Notes: generated from the sequence alone by a model not told the origin. DNA of 64,000 bases from Methylococcus mesophilus (GCF_026247885.1 NZ_CP110921.1:2661001-2725000), one strand, 5' to 3'. Shown: positions 32,796 through 42,271, counted from the first letter of the stretch. A program made the numbers and translations.

Positions 32796-33554
32796 TCAGA
32801 CGAAGCGGAGGATGCCGCGTTCGTCGAGGTCTGCCAGCACCGGTTCGACCTGCCGGTTCAGGACCATGGAGTCGCCACCGGTTTCTGCCGCCAGCCGTTC
32901 GATATGCCTCCCGAGGACCGCGGACCTCGCTTCGTCGAACAATTCGAACAGGCGGTGAAGCAGGGGCGGACTCTCCAGGAACCGGACGCGTTCGTCCCGG
33001 CCGCGGTAGACCAGGAGGAAGCTAGGCGTCTCCGGCGGGGAATCCGGGATGAAATCCGGGTCGATGCGGTGGACCGGGTAGCGGTAGCCGAGATGCCAGG
33101 CCAGGGGGGAAATCTCCACGCGCCGCTCCGGCCAGTTCGGCGGCAGCCCGGCCGATCGCAGAAATGCCTCGGCCGGATGGATGGCCAGGGCGAGCTCGAC
33201 CCATTCGTAATGGGCGAGTTCGAACAGGAAAGGCGGGTCGTCCCCGCCCAAGTTCCGCTCTTCTTCAAGATAAGCGAGGAATTCTTCGCAGATTTCGGAG
33301 AAATACGGCGTGGTGCAGACATGGCGGGCGAAGAAGTCCCGCACTAGCGAGTTCCAGCGCTCCTCACCCAGAATCCGTTTGACGACCGGAAACCCGTTGC
33401 CGACGAAGCTTTCGATGTTGTTGTACAGCAGTTCCCGGTAGATCGCGATGCGCTCGGAGGGAACCCCGGCCGGGGCCGGATAGCGGGCGGGGTCCCGGAT
33501 GTGGGAGGCGAATTCCCGTTGCAGGCGCTGGAAGGCGAATTCGGTTTCAGCCAT
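32796..33554 (-). CDS. DUF2063 partner protein of the MNIO RiPP operon (HvfC/BufC type)
   Basis: 252 residues. The N-terminal DUF2063 domain ([16 protein letters not shown], residues 5-20, then [24 protein letters not shown]) is the accessory protein that brings precursor peptide to the DUF692 enzyme in related operons. The ATG at 33554 overlaps the end of the DUF692 gene by eight bases. Older annotations call this family putative DNA-binding, but in this context it is the partner of the modification enzyme. It ends seven bases from the convergent DUF748 gene. Confidence 0.87.
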   Translation of the reverse strand: MAETEFAFQRLQREFASHIRDPARYPAPAGVPSERIAIYRELLYNNIESFVGNGFPVVKRILGEERWNSLVRDFFARHVCTTPYFSEICEEFLAYLEEERNLGGDDPPFLFELAHYEWVELALAIHPAEAFLRSAGLPPNWPERRVEISPLAWHLGYRYPVHRIDPDFIPDSPPETPSFLLVYRGRDERVRFLESPPLLHRLFELFDEARSAVLGRHIERLAAETGGDSMVLNRQVEPVLADLDERGILRFV

Positions 33555-34401
33555 GGCATAGCCGTAGCGCAGGTTCGGCCGTTCGTTGCTGCAAGTTTCG
33601 GATGGCGGCAACTTCGTCCAGGAGTTCGGCCAGCGGAGGGATGTTGAAGTCCCGTTCCAGCAGCGTAGGGAAAATGCCGAAGGCCTGGTAGGCGGTGCCG
33701 AGCAGCCTCCAGACCGGGTCGATCACCGGTGCGCCGTGGGTGTCGACCAGGAAATCCGGGGCTTGCACGTAATGGCCCGCCATGTGGGCATAGACGATGC
33801 GCTGGGGCGGCAGGGCCAGGAGGAAGTTTACGGGGTCGTAGCCGTGATTGACGCTGTTCACGTAGACGTTGTTGACGTCGAGCAGCAGGTCGCAATCGGC
33901 TTCCACGAGCACTGCGTTGAGGAAATCGATCTCCTCCATTTCCCGGCCCGGTGCGGCGTAGTAGGACACATTTTCGATGGCGATGCGCCGCTCCAGAATG
34001 TCCTGGACCCGGCGGATGCGTTCCGCGACGTAGCCTACTGCTTCGGCGGTGAACGGGATCGGCAGCAGGTCGTAGAGATGTCCCTGGTCGCTGCAGTAGC
34101 TCAAGTGCTCGCTGTACAGCGAAATGGAATGGAGTTCCAGGAACTCCCTGAGTTCGGTGAGAAACGGTTCGTCCAGCGGCGTCGGCCCGCCGAGGGAAAG
34201 CGTCAGCCCGTGGCAGACGAAAGGGAGGCGTTCGGTCAGGGAGCGAAACAGGCGGCCGTTGCGGCCGCCCATTCGCATCCAGTTCTCGGGCGCGACTTCA
34301 TAGAAGTCCACCGATCCCGGCGGATCGGCGGCAACGGATTCGATGAAGTTGCGCCGCAGACCCAGGCCCGCGCCGCGAATGCCGGTGGACTGGTCGATCA
34401 T
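33547..34401 (-). CDS. Multinuclear non-haem iron oxidase (MNIO, DUF692), HvfB/BufB/MbnB type
   Basis: A 284-residue TIM-barrel enzyme that would oxidise cysteines of the neighbouring precursor peptide. Metal ligands typical of the family are visible: EVAPENWM near residue 35, [10 protein letters not shown] near 64, SEHLSYC near 98, IENVSYY near 143, [14 protein letters not shown] near 175, YAHMAGHY near 203, DTHG near 218 and LLERDFNIP near 244. MbnB of methanobactin synthesis is a distant relative, but no mbnA or mbnC is present. The ATG at 34401 is chosen over a TTG at 34419. It starts 26 bases after the precursor gene and overlaps the DUF2063 gene. Confidence 0.9.
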   Translation of the reverse strand: MIDQSTGIRGAGLGLRRNFIESVAADPPGSVDFYEVAPENWMRMGGRNGRLFRSLTERLPFVCHGLTLSLGGPTPLDEPFLTELREFLELHSISLYSEHLSYCSDQGHLYDLLPIPFTAEAVGYVAERIRRVQDILERRIAIENVSYYAAPGREMEEIDFLNAVLVEADCDLLLDVNNVYVNSVNHGYDPVNFLLALPPQRIVYAHMAGHYVQAPDFLVDTHGAPVIDPVWRLLGTAYQAFGIFPTLLERDFNIPPLAELLDEVAAIRNLQQRTAEPALRLCHG

Positions 34402-34427
34402 CCCGCGCGGCGCTGGCAATCAGAGAC

Positions 34428-34754
34428 TCAGGGTTTCGGGGTTTCGGCGGGAGCCGGAGCCGGGGATGTGCCATCCTTTTTCATGCCGGCGCATTTGCCT
34501 TCCATTGCCTTGGCATCGGTGCCTTGCATCATGGAGGCGCCGCATTTCATCTCCGGGTTGCTTTTCATCACTTCGGCGCCGCACTTCATTTCCTTTTGCT
34601 CCTTGCCGGCCTCGGCGACCTGCATGTAGCCGTTCGTCAGTTCCTTGGCGGCGAAGGGATTCTCGGCGGCCACGACGGCACCGGCCGAAAGGGAGGTGGC
34701 GAGGGCGGTACCCACGACGGTCGACAGCGAGGTTTTCTGGAATTTATTGCTCAT
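34428..34754 (-). CDS. Precursor peptide of an MNIO-modified RiPP (HvfA/bufferin-like, likely copper-binding)
   Basis: 108 residues with a clear Sec signal peptide (about residues 1-30, ending AVVAA). Then comes ENPFAAKELTNGYMQVAEA, which resembles the conserved block after the signal in HvfA-type precursors. The core has three cysteines, C58 and C71 in EMKCG motifs and C88 in EGKCAG, followed by a Pro/Ala-rich tail. HvfA precursors have EGKCG repeats whose cysteines are oxidised by HvfB/HvfC and then bind copper. That chemistry here is inferred from family and operon. GGAGGA lies about ten bases before the ATG. Confidence 0.82.
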   Translation of the reverse strand: MSNKFQKTSLSTVVGTALATSLSAGAVVAAENPFAAKELTNGYMQVAEAGKEQKEMKCGAEVMKSNPEMKCGASMMQGTDAKAMEGKCAGMKKDGTSPAPAPAETPKP

Positions 34755-34785
34755 AGCAGCTCGAATCCTCCAAGGTAAATAATTA

Positions 34786-34804
34786 CGCATGATCGAAACA
34801 TGCG
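34786..34804. promoter_or_regulatory. Inverted repeat in the divergent precursor-clpB region, possible operator
   Basis: CGCATG (34786-34791) and CATGCG (34799-34804) form a perfect 6-base inverted repeat with 7 bases between, about 32 bases before the RiPP precursor start. On the minus strand, TGTCTAA (34815-34809) with GTGAC upstream (34835-34831) loosely resembles an ECF-sigma promoter, but the spacing is not ideal. Both are tentative. Confidence 0.3.
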
Positions 34805-34922
34805 CTTGTTAGACAACGCCGGAACGAAAAGTCACCATGAATCGCCAAGCGGTTGTCCGGGGTGTTTTCCCCTCGGGCTATTGTCACATATGGCCCTAAC
34901 CTTGGGTACTCCGGGAACTATG

Positions 34923-34949
34923 CTTGAAATGGGCGCACCTGCCCTCACA
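34923..34949 (+). promoter_or_regulatory. Heat-shock (sigma32-type) promoter of clpB
   Basis: CTTGAAA at 34923-34929 is an exact sigma32 -35 element. It is followed after 12 bases by CCCTCACA (34942-34949), close to the C-rich -10 (CCCCAT). It lies 40 bases before the clpB start, and heat-shock control of clpB is well known in proteobacteria. Confidence 0.65.
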
Positions 34950-34988
34950 ACCACGGACAATTGAACACAGCCTTGAGGGGTTGAAGCG

Positions 34989-37568
34989 ATGCGAATGGAC
35001 AAACTGACCAGCAAGTTTCAGGCGGCCCTCGCCGATGCCCAGAGCCTGGCGCTCGGGCGCGACCACCAGTTCATCGAAGCCGTGCATGTGATGTCGGCGC
35101 TGCTCAGTCAGGAGGGCAGCACGGTGCGGCCGCTGCTGGCTCAGGCCGGTGCGAATGTAAGCCAGTTGCAGGACGAGTTGAACGCAATGTTGGAACGCCT
35201 GCCATCGGTGGAAGGTGTGGGCGGCGATGTGCAGATTTCCGCCGACCTTTCGCGGGTGCTGAATCTGAGCGACAAGCTCGCGCAGAAACGCGGCGACCAG
35301 TACATCACCAGCGAAATGTTCGTACTCGCGGCGCTGGAATCCCGCGGCGAACTACCCGCGGCGTTGAGCAAGGCAGGGCTCAATAAGAAAGCGTTGGAGC
35401 AGGCTGTCGATACGATGCGCGGCGGCCAGGCGGCGGATGATCCGAACGTCGAGGAGCAGCGTCAGGCCTTGCAGAAATATACGATCGACCTGACCGAGCG
35501 CGCCGAACGCGGCAAGCTCGATCCGGTGATCGGCCGCGACGACGAAATCCGCCGGACGATCCAGGTGCTGCAGCGGCGCACCAAGAACAACCCGGTGCTG
35601 ATCGGCGAACCCGGCGTGGGCAAGACGGCCATCGTCGAAGGCTTGGCCCAGCGCATCGTCAACGGCGAAGTGCCGGAGGGCGTCAAGGGCAAGCGCCTGT
35701 TGGCGCTGGACATGGCGGGGCTGATCGCCGGGGCGAAATTTCGCGGCGAGTTCGAGGAGCGGCTGAAGGGTGTGCTCAACGACATCGCCAAGCTGGAAGG
35801 CCGCGTCATCCTGTTCGTCGACGAGCTGCACACCATGGTCGGTGCCGGCAAGGCGGAAGGGGCGATGGACGCAGGCAACATGCTCAAGCCGGCGCTGGCG
35901 CGGGGCGAGCTGCACTGCATCGGCGCGACCACGCTGGACGAGTACCGCAAATATGTAGAAAAGGATGCGGCGCTCGAACGGCGGTTCCAGAAGGTGTTGG
36001 TCGACGAGCCGACCGTGGAGGACACCATCGCCATCCTGCGCGGGCTGAAGGAGCGCTACGAGGTCCATCACGGCGTCACCATCACCGATCCGGCGATCGT
36101 GGCTGCGGCCACGCTGTCGCACCGTTACATCACCGACCGCCAGTTGCCGGATAAGGCGATCGACCTGGTCGACGAGGCCGCCAGCCGTATCCGCATGGAA
36201 ATCGATTCGAAACCGGAGGAGATGGACCGGCTCGACCGCCGCCTGATCCAGCTCCGGATCGAGCGCGAAGCCTTGAAAAAGGAAACCGACGAGGCGTCGA
36301 GGAAACGGCTGGAGGCCCTGGAGGGAGAGATCGGCAAGCTGGAAAAGGAATACGCCGATCTGGAAGAAATCTGGAAGAGCGAAAAGTCCCGGTTGTCCGG
36401 CGCCGCCAGCGTCAAGGAAGAATTGGAAAAGGCCCGCCTCGACCTCGACAGCGCCAAGCGCAGCGGCGACCTGACCCGCGCCGGCCAGATCCAGTACGAG
36501 CAGATTCCGGCGCTGGAAAAGCGCCTGGCCGCAGCCGAAGCCGGCGAAGACGACGAGTTCAAGCTGCTGCGCAACAAGGTCACCGACGAGGAGATCGCCG
36601 AAGTCGTGTCCAAATGGACCGGAATTCCCGTGGCGAAGATGCTCGAAGGCGAGCGCGAGAAGCTGCTGCAGATGGAAAAAAATCTCGGCCGCCGGGTGGT
36701 CGGGCAGCAGGAAGCGATTGCCGCAGTATCCAACGCCATACGACGGTCCCGCGCCGGTCTGGCCGATCCCAACCGACCGAACGGCTCTTTCCTATTCCTA
36801 GGCCCGACCGGCGTGGGCAAGACCGAGCTCTGCAAGGCCCTGGCCGAGTTTCTGTTCGACACCGACGAGGCGATGGTGCGCATCGACATGTCGGAGTTCA
36901 TGGAGAAGCATTCGGTCGCCCGCCTGATCGGCGCTCCGCCCGGCTATGTCGGCTACGAGGAGGGCGGCTATCTGACCGAGGCCGTGCGGCGTAAGCCCTA
37001 TTCCGTGATTCTGCTGGACGAGGTCGAGAAGGCGCATCCGGACGTCTTTAACGTGCTGCTGCAGGTGCTGGACGACGGTCGCCTCACCGACGGCCACGGC
37101 CGCACCGTGGATTTCCGCAATGCGGTGGTGGTGATGACGTCCAATCTGGGTTCCAATCGCATCCAGGAATTGGCGGGTGAGGCGCATTACGCCGAGATGA
37201 AGGCCGAGGTCATGGAGATCGTGGGCCAGTATTTCCGGCCGGAGTTCATCAACCGCATCGACGAGGCCGTGGTGTTCCATCCCTTGGGGCAGGAACAGAT
37301 CCGCGCCATCGCCCGGCTTCAGGTCCGCCATCTCCAGGAACGCCTGGAGGCACGCGAACTGTCCCTGGTGGTGTCCGACGCGGCGCTGGACCAGCTCGGC
37401 GAGGCCGGATTCGATCCGGTGTATGGTGCGAGGCCGCTGAAGCGGGCCATTCAACAGGAGCTGGAAAATCCGCTTGCGCTGGATATACTCGGCGGCCGAT
37501 TCGCACCCGGCGACGTGATCGGCGTGGATGCCGAAGACGGACGGTTAAAATTCTCCAAGATGGGCTGA
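34989..37568 (+). CDS. clpB: ATP-dependent disaggregase ClpB
   Basis: 859 residues (E. coli 857). The N-terminal Clp repeat domain is followed by NBD1 with [18 protein letters not shown] near residue 205. The coiled-coil middle domain lies about 410-525 ([18 protein letters not shown]). NBD2 has [18 protein letters not shown] near 605, and the C-terminal D2-small domain follows. It resolves aggregates with DnaK. A GAGGGG sits about nine bases before the ATG at 34989, and a sigma32-like promoter is directly upstream. Confidence 0.97.
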   Translation: MRMDKLTSKFQAALADAQSLALGRDHQFIEAVHVMSALLSQEGSTVRPLLAQAGANVSQLQDELNAMLERLPSVEGVGGDVQISADLSRVLNLSDKLAQKRGDQYITSEMFVLAALESRGELPAALSKAGLNKKALEQAVDTMRGGQAADDPNVEEQRQALQKYTIDLTERAERGKLDPVIGRDDEIRRTIQVLQRRTKNNPVLIGEPGVGKTAIVEGLAQRIVNGEVPEGVKGKRLLALDMAGLIAGAKFRGEFEERLKGVLNDIAKLEGRVILFVDELHTMVGAGKAEGAMDAGNMLKPALARGELHCIGATTLDEYRKYVEKDAALERRFQKVLVDEPTVEDTIAILRGLKERYEVHHGVTITDPAIVAAATLSHRYITDRQLPDKAIDLVDEAASRIRMEIDSKPEEMDRLDRRLIQLRIEREALKKETDEASRKRLEALEGEIGKLEKEYADLEEIWKSEKSRLSGAASVKEELEKARLDLDSAKRSGDLTRAGQIQYEQIPALEKRLAAAEAGEDDEFKLLRNKVTDEEIAEVVSKWTGIPVAKMLEGEREKLLQMEKNLGRRVVGQQEAIAAVSNAIRRSRAGLADPNRPNGSFLFLGPTGVGKTELCKALAEFLFDTDEAMVRIDMSEFMEKHSVARLIGAPPGYVGYEEGGYLTEAVRRKPYSVILLDEVEKAHPDVFNVLLQVLDDGRLTDGHGRTVDFRNAVVVMTSNLGSNRIQELAGEAHYAEMKAEVMEIVGQYFRPEFINRIDEAVVFHPLGQEQIRAIARLQVRHLQERLEARELSLVVSDAALDQLGEAGFDPVYGARPLKRAIQQELENPLALDILGGRFAPGDVIGVDAEDGRLKFSKMG

Positions 37569-37603
37569 CCTCTTCTGTCCGAACCCTCCGGCCTGACTCG
37601 GAG

Positions 37604-37621
37604 TTGTAACGGGACGGTAAT
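37604..37621 (+). promoter_or_regulatory. Possible Pho box upstream of phoB
   Basis: TTGTAAC (37604-37610), then four bases, then CGGTAAT (37615-37621). This fits the 11-base periodicity of PhoB direct repeats (CTGTCAT-N4-CTGTCAT), with CTGTAAC-like variants. A further CGGTAAT (37625-37631) follows. It sits about 40-65 bases before phoB, which is normally autoregulated. Confidence 0.4.
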
Positions 37622-37669
37622 CTTCGGTAATTAGATTAGACGCGGTTTTTTAACGCTGGAATCCGAAGA

Positions 37670-38368
37670 ATGTCCGATATCAACGTGCTGGTAGTGGAAG
37701 ATGAGGAAGCCATCCGGGAGATGCTGACCCTGGTCCTCGAACAGGCGGATTTCGCCGTGCACACCGCGGGAGACGTCCAGCAGGCCTTGAGCCGGATGGA
37801 TGAGCAGGAACCCGATCTGATCCTGCTGGACTGGATGCTGCCGGGAATCAGCGGCGTCGAATGGGCGCGCCGCCTGAAGAAGGACGAAAATTACGGCGAC
37901 ATTCCGCTCATCCTGGTGACGGCCCGCGGCGAGGAGGAAGACAAGATCAGAGGGCTCGACGTGGGCGCTGACGACTACGTGACCAAGCCCTTTTCTCCGC
38001 GGGAACTGATCGCGCGCATCCGGGCGGTCCTGCGCCGGAGCAATCGGCAGGCCAAGCTGGATGGGCGTATCGAGATCGGCGGCATTCTGCTGGACACCGA
38101 TGAACACAGGCTCAGCATCGACGAGGAGTCGGTGAACCTCAGCCCGACAGAGTACCGGTTGATGGAGTTTTTCCTGACCCATCCAAGCAAGGTGTACAGC
38201 CGTGCCCAACTGCTCGACCAGGTATGGGGCCGCAGCGCCTATATCGAGGAGCGCACTGTCGATGTCCATATCCGGAGGCTGCGCAAGATACTTTCGGAAC
38301 ACGACCGGGAAGAGATGATCCAGACCGTCCGAGGATTCGGTTACCGTTTCTCGACGCGGCCGGACTGA
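37670..38368 (+). CDS. phoB: Phosphate regulon response regulator PhoB
   Basis: 232 residues. The receiver domain has acidic residues in VVEDEE (8-13), the phospho-acceptor Asp in LILLDWMLPGISG (about residue 54) and the lysine in VTKPFSPREL (about 105). The OmpR-type winged-helix domain has LSPTEYRLMEFFLTHPSKVYSRAQLLDQVWG. It matches PhoB better than other OmpR family members and is followed three bases later by phoR. It would activate pst and other phosphate genes under starvation. Confidence 0.93.
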   Translation: MSDINVLVVEDEEAIREMLTLVLEQADFAVHTAGDVQQALSRMDEQEPDLILLDWMLPGISGVEWARRLKKDENYGDIPLILVTARGEEEDKIRGLDVGADDYVTKPFSPRELIARIRAVLRRSNRQAKLDGRIEIGGILLDTDEHRLSIDEESVNLSPTEYRLMEFFLTHPSKVYSRAQLLDQVWGRSAYIEERTVDVHIRRLRKILSEHDREEMIQTVRGFGYRFSTRPD

Positions 38369-38371
38369 CGC

Positions 38372-39697
38372 ATGCTTCGGGCCTGGGCTTCCGAATTCTT
38401 CACGATATTCTGGGTGCTGCTGGTTGCGGTCATCGCCGGCCGAATCGTCGACGACTCCGGCTTCGCCCTGTGGGTCGGCACGGCCTTGTACCTGCTTCAC
38501 CACCTGTTCCACGCCAACCGGTTGCATGCCTGGATGCGTGGCGGGCGGAGCGGGCGTATTCCCGCCGGCACGGGAATCTGGGAAGAAATCTATTATCTGA
38601 TCCACAAGCTGCGCCGCCGCAACAAGCGGCGCAAGAAGCAACTCATCCGCATGCTGGAACAATTCCGGACGGCAACCGCCGCCTTGCCGGATGCCACCGT
38701 AGTGTTGGGGGCGCGGGATGAAATCGACTGGTTCAACGAGTCCGCTTGTCACCTCCTCGGACTGCGCAAGAGCGATCTGGGCCAGAACATCGGCAATCTG
38801 GTGCGCTATCCGAAGTTTGCCGAGCACCTGAAAAATCCGAGGCACAGTGCGACCGTCAGCATCCCTTCCCCGGTGGACGAGGCGATGCAGTTGGAAGTCA
38901 GGATCGTCCCCTACGGCGAGGACTCCAGGCTGCTTATCGCTCAGGACGTGACGCAGCTTCGTTTCATGGAGCGTGTCCGCAGCGACTTCGTGGCGAACGT
39001 TTCCCATGAGCTCCGCACGCCTTTGACGGTACTGAGGGGATACATGGAAACCCTGAACGACGGTGGGCAGGATCTCCCGGCGTCCGCCTATGGAAAAATG
39101 GTCCAGCGCATGGTGGAACAGACCGGCCGCATGCAGAGCCTGGTCGACAATCTGCTGTCGCTGACACGGCTGGAATCGGGCCCGCCCAAACCGGCGACCG
39201 TCGTTCGGGTTCCCGCTCTGCTCGAGCGGCTGTGCAAGGAAGCCAACGTGGTGGAGGCGAATGAGCACACGCCCGTGCGGCTGACGCTCGATTCCCGGGA
39301 TTCTTTACTGGGCAACGAAACCGACCTGCACAGCGCATTCGCCAATCTGATTTCCAACGCGATCAAGTACAGCAGGCCGTCCGATACCGTGACAGTACGC
39401 TGGTCCCGGGAAGAATCGGGCTGCGCCCGGCTGGATGTCGAGGATACCGGCCCGGGGATTCCGAAAGAACATCTTCCCCGCCTCACCGAACGTTTCTATC
39501 GGGTCGAAATCGAAGGCTGCCGCAACAAGTCAGGCACTGGCTTGGGACTCGCCATCGTTAAGCACGTCATGTCGCGCCATGATGCCGAACTGCTCATCGC
39601 CAGTGAACTCGGTCGAGGCAGCCGATTCACCTGTCTTTTTCCGCCGAGCCGCGTGGTGTGCGGGGCGGATGCCGACCTGCCGGATCTGCCGGCGTAA
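38372..39697 (+). CDS. phoR: Phosphate regulon sensor histidine kinase PhoR
   Basis: 441 residues. Two short N-terminal membrane segments have almost no periplasmic loop (about residues 9-45), as in PhoR. A charged linker (RRRNKRRKKQ), a PAS domain (about 95-195) and HisKA with FVANVSHELRTPLTVLRGY near residue 210 follow. The HATPase has NLISNAIKYS, DTGPGIP and GTGLGLAIVKHV. The phosphate signal would come from the PstSCAB-PhoU complex, which is not in the window. It follows phoB directly. Confidence 0.92.
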   Translation: MLRAWASEFFTIFWVLLVAVIAGRIVDDSGFALWVGTALYLLHHLFHANRLHAWMRGGRSGRIPAGTGIWEEIYYLIHKLRRRNKRRKKQLIRMLEQFRTATAALPDATVVLGARDEIDWFNESACHLLGLRKSDLGQNIGNLVRYPKFAEHLKNPRHSATVSIPSPVDEAMQLEVRIVPYGEDSRLLIAQDVTQLRFMERVRSDFVANVSHELRTPLTVLRGYMETLNDGGQDLPASAYGKMVQRMVEQTGRMQSLVDNLLSLTRLESGPPKPATVVRVPALLERLCKEANVVEANEHTPVRLTLDSRDSLLGNETDLHSAFANLISNAIKYSRPSDTVTVRWSREESGCARLDVEDTGPGIPKEHLPRLTERFYRVEIEGCRNKSGTGLGLAIVKHVMSRHDAELLIASELGRGSRFTCLFPPSRVVCGADADLPDLPA

Positions 39698-39807
39698 TGG
39701 GCCGGTTCCATTCCGTTACACCGTTCACTATCATTCTGCCCGAAGATCTTGAGACGGACCTTAAACCCGCCTGTCAACAAAATTCTATGGAAGGGGTGGG
39801 ATTGTGG

Positions 39808-39837
39808 TTGCGCTACGCTGCGAGGCTGTTTTACTAT
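39808..39837 (+). promoter_or_regulatory. Possible sigma70 promoter of the OmpA-family gene
   Basis: TTGCGC (39808-39813), 18 bases, then TACTAT (39832-39837), in the 196-base gap after phoR and about 57 bases before the OmpA-family start. Both hexamers are imperfect. Confidence 0.35.
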
Positions 39838-39893
39838 TGGGCCTGTTGTTTTATCGCGCGTGATTTGTTGCATTTTTGCTAAGGAGACGGGGT

Positions 39894-40946
39894 ATGATTA
39901 AACGCACTTTGATAGCGCTGGGCATGGTCGCCGCAGCGACTGCTTCGGTACAGGCAGATGACACTTTCATGGATGACCGCTGGTACGTCGCGCCGTTCGG
40001 CGAGTACTACTACACCGGCAAGAGTCCTGGACTCGTTTCCCAGGGTTGGGGTGCAGGTCTTGGCATCGGCAAGATCATCAACGAATATTTCAACATTGAA
40101 ACGCGGTTCATCTGGAACCACTTTCAGGGCAACGCCACCAACCGGCCTATTTTCGGGCAGCACTACAACGCCCAGTTGGACCTGCTCGGCGGCACCGTCG
40201 ATGTCCAATACTATTTCTCGCGCGACACCTTCCAGCCGTATGCCGTCATCGCGGCCGGCGGCGCAAGCTGGGGTGGGCACGAAAATTATCGTTCGACCCG
40301 CTTCATCGGGGAGGCCGGTTTCGGTGCCAACTATGAGCTCAGCGACAACTTCCTGCTGCGCAGCGATATCCGTTATCGTGCAAACATGGGGACCTGCGAC
40401 AACTGCGGCAATATCAATGGGTTTGTCGTGAATGTCGGCTTCGAAGTCCCCTTCGGCGAGAAGCCCCACGCGCCCGTAGCCGCCGCACCGGTTGCGCAGG
40501 ACACCTGCGAATCGCGTGATTCCGACGGCGACGGCGTGAACGACTGCCTCGACAAATGCCCCGGCACGATGAAGGGCGCGAAGGTCGACAGCGACGGTTG
40601 CTTGATCCGCATCGAGCTCCATGGCGTCAACTTCAAGTACGATTCGGCCGAGCTGACCGACAGCGCCAAGCGCATCCTGGACGAGACGGCGGAAAACCTG
40701 ATCGTCTTCCCGGAGAAGCGTGACATCGAAGTTGCCGGCCACACCAGCACCGAGGGCACCAACGAGTACAACATGCGCCTGTCGATTCGCCGCGCGCATT
40801 CGGTGGCCGACTACCTGAAGGCCAAGGGTGTGACCAACCAGCTCTATCCGAAGGGCTATGGCGAGGAATACCCGCTGGTTCCGGAGCATAGCGAGGCGGA
40901 TCGCGAGAAGAACCGCCGCGTGGAACTGATCTGGATGGGCGACTGA
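39894..40946 (+). CDS. OmpA-family outer-membrane protein with calcium-binding linker
   Basis: 350 residues. A signal peptide (1-20, ending VQA) is followed by an eight-strand beta-barrel region (about 25-195, WYVAPFGEYYYTG onward). A short thrombospondin-3-like calcium repeat follows (DSDGDGVNDCLDKCPG, about 215-230). The C-terminal OmpA peptidoglycan-binding domain has FKYDSAELTDSAK, VAGHTSTEGTNEYNMRLS and EADREKNRRVEL. It tethers the outer membrane to the cell wall. AAGGAG lies seven bases before the ATG at 39894, and a strong terminator follows. Confidence 0.92.
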   Translation: MIKRTLIALGMVAAATASVQADDTFMDDRWYVAPFGEYYYTGKSPGLVSQGWGAGLGIGKIINEYFNIETRFIWNHFQGNATNRPIFGQHYNAQLDLLGGTVDVQYYFSRDTFQPYAVIAAGGASWGGHENYRSTRFIGEAGFGANYELSDNFLLRSDIRYRANMGTCDNCGNINGFVVNVGFEVPFGEKPHAPVAAAPVAQDTCESRDSDGDGVNDCLDKCPGTMKGAKVDSDGCLIRIELHGVNFKYDSAELTDSAKRILDETAENLIVFPEKRDIEVAGHTSTEGTNEYNMRLSIRRAHSVADYLKAKGVTNQLYPKGYGEEYPLVPEHSEADREKNRRVELIWMGD

Positions 40947-40991
40947 TACTGGGCCGGCTTCGGCCGGCCTTCACAGCTCAGCTTAGCCTGC

Positions 40992-41022
40992 AAACCCGCC
41001 TTCCGGCGGGTTTGCTTTTTTT
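40992..41022 (+). terminator. Rho-independent terminator after the OmpA-family gene
   Basis: AAACCCGCC (40992-41000), loop TTCC, GGCGGGTTT (41005-41013), then GCTTTTTTT. The stem is nine bases and perfect. Confidence 0.9.
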
Positions 41023-41116
41023 GGGATATGCCGACGAAGTACAATCGGCTCGCAGACGGCCGGATTCCGGGCAAAACCTCTCTGCTGTCGATTTACCCTA
41101 TTCATGAGGATGTCAG

Positions 41117-42268
41117 GTGCTAAATAGATTTCCGGCGTATGCCGCCGCTTCAATCCTGTTTTTTCATGCCGCAACTGCACAGGCGGAATTCGGACGCCCT
41201 TACCTGCTGATTGCAGGCTCGTCGACGATTTTCCCCCTGGCCAGTGCCGTGGCGGACCATGTTTCGGCTTCGGGAAAAGTGCGAAAGCCGAAAGTCGAGT
41301 CGACCGGAACCGGTGGCGGCATCAAGCTGTTCTGCGAAGGGACGGGTCGGAACTATCCCGACATCGTGCTTGCTTCCCGCATCATGAAAAAGACTGAACG
41401 GGACGAGTGCGGGCTCAACGGCGTGAACGAAATCACCGAGTTGAAGATCGGCTATGACAGCATCGTCGTAGCGCAGTCGCGCAAGGACAAGCCTTTGGCC
41501 TTGACCAATCGAGACCTGTACTTGGCTCTGGCCAAGACGGTTCCTGATCCCAAGTGTGGCGGCTCCTGCGACAGGCTGGTACCGAACCCCTACAAGAAAT
41601 GGAGCGAAGTGAATCCGGCACTGCCCGATGCGCCCATCGCGGTTTGGGGGCCGCCTCTGAGCTCCGGAACCCGCGATACTTTCGCCGAGGACGTGCTCGA
41701 AGCGGGCTGCGCGAGTTTTCCGGCGATGAAACAGATGATGCTGGCCAACGAAGCCAAGTTCAAGAAACTCTGCCAGACTATCCGCGAGGACGGCGTTTAC
41801 GAGAACGAGCCGGAAAGCGGCATCATCGATCATGTCGAGGGAGGCCAGGGCCTGGGCATCGTCGATTTCGGCGCCCTCGCCAAGCACAAATCCGAGCTGG
41901 CCGCGGCTTCCATCGAAGGCATCGAGCCGACCTACGAATCCGTCAAGTCGCAGCGCTATCCGGTTGGGCGTCCCCTCTACATGTACATCAAACAGGCGCA
42001 TTTGGGACTTGCACCGGGCATGGAGGTTTATCTCAAGGAGTTCACCAGTGACAAGGCCTGGGGAGACGAGGGTTACCTGATTGCCGACGGCTTGATTCCG
42101 ATGCCGTCCGCCGAGCGGACCATCGAGCTGGAGAAGTTGAAAGGGATCGTCGCCTCGGCGGAGCCCGCGGCAGCGAAGAACGGAAAGAAATCGGGAAACA
42201 AGGAAGGCAAGCCGGCCGGCAAGGCCAAATCCGCGACGGGCAAGGGGTCCAGGAAGACGCAAGGGTAG
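41117..42268 (+). CDS. PstS-like phosphate-type substrate-binding protein with lysine-rich tail
   Basis: 383 residues. A signal peptide (residues 1-23, ending AQA) is followed by a type 2 periplasmic binding domain with AGSSTIFPLASAVADH near residue 32 and STGTGGGIKLFCEGTG near 60. These are the phosphate-contacting loops of PstS-like proteins. It has several cysteines (CGLNG, CGGSC, EAGC), unusual for PstS. The last 30 residues are a Lys/Gly/Ser tail. The GTG start at 41117 has GAGGA about eight bases upstream. No PstC/A/B permease is next to it. It lies four bases before nadC and near phoBR. Confidence 0.8.
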   Translation: MLNRFPAYAAASILFFHAATAQAEFGRPYLLIAGSSTIFPLASAVADHVSASGKVRKPKVESTGTGGGIKLFCEGTGRNYPDIVLASRIMKKTERDECGLNGVNEITELKIGYDSIVVAQSRKDKPLALTNRDLYLALAKTVPDPKCGGSCDRLVPNPYKKWSEVNPALPDAPIAVWGPPLSSGTRDTFAEDVLEAGCASFPAMKQMMLANEAKFKKLCQTIREDGVYENEPESGIIDHVEGGQGLGIVDFGALAKHKSELAAASIEGIEPTYESVKSQRYPVGRPLYMYIKQAHLGLAPGMEVYLKEFTSDKAWGDEGYLIADGLIPMPSAERTIELEKLKGIVASAEPAAAKNGKKSGNKEGKPAGKAKSATGKGSRKTQG

Positions 42269-42271
42269 GCG

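Noticed and set aside
33547-34401. DUF692 enzyme as methanobactin MbnB
   Set aside because: No mbnA-like precursor or mbnC is adjacent. The DUF2063 partner and secreted precursor point to the HvfABC/bufferin type.
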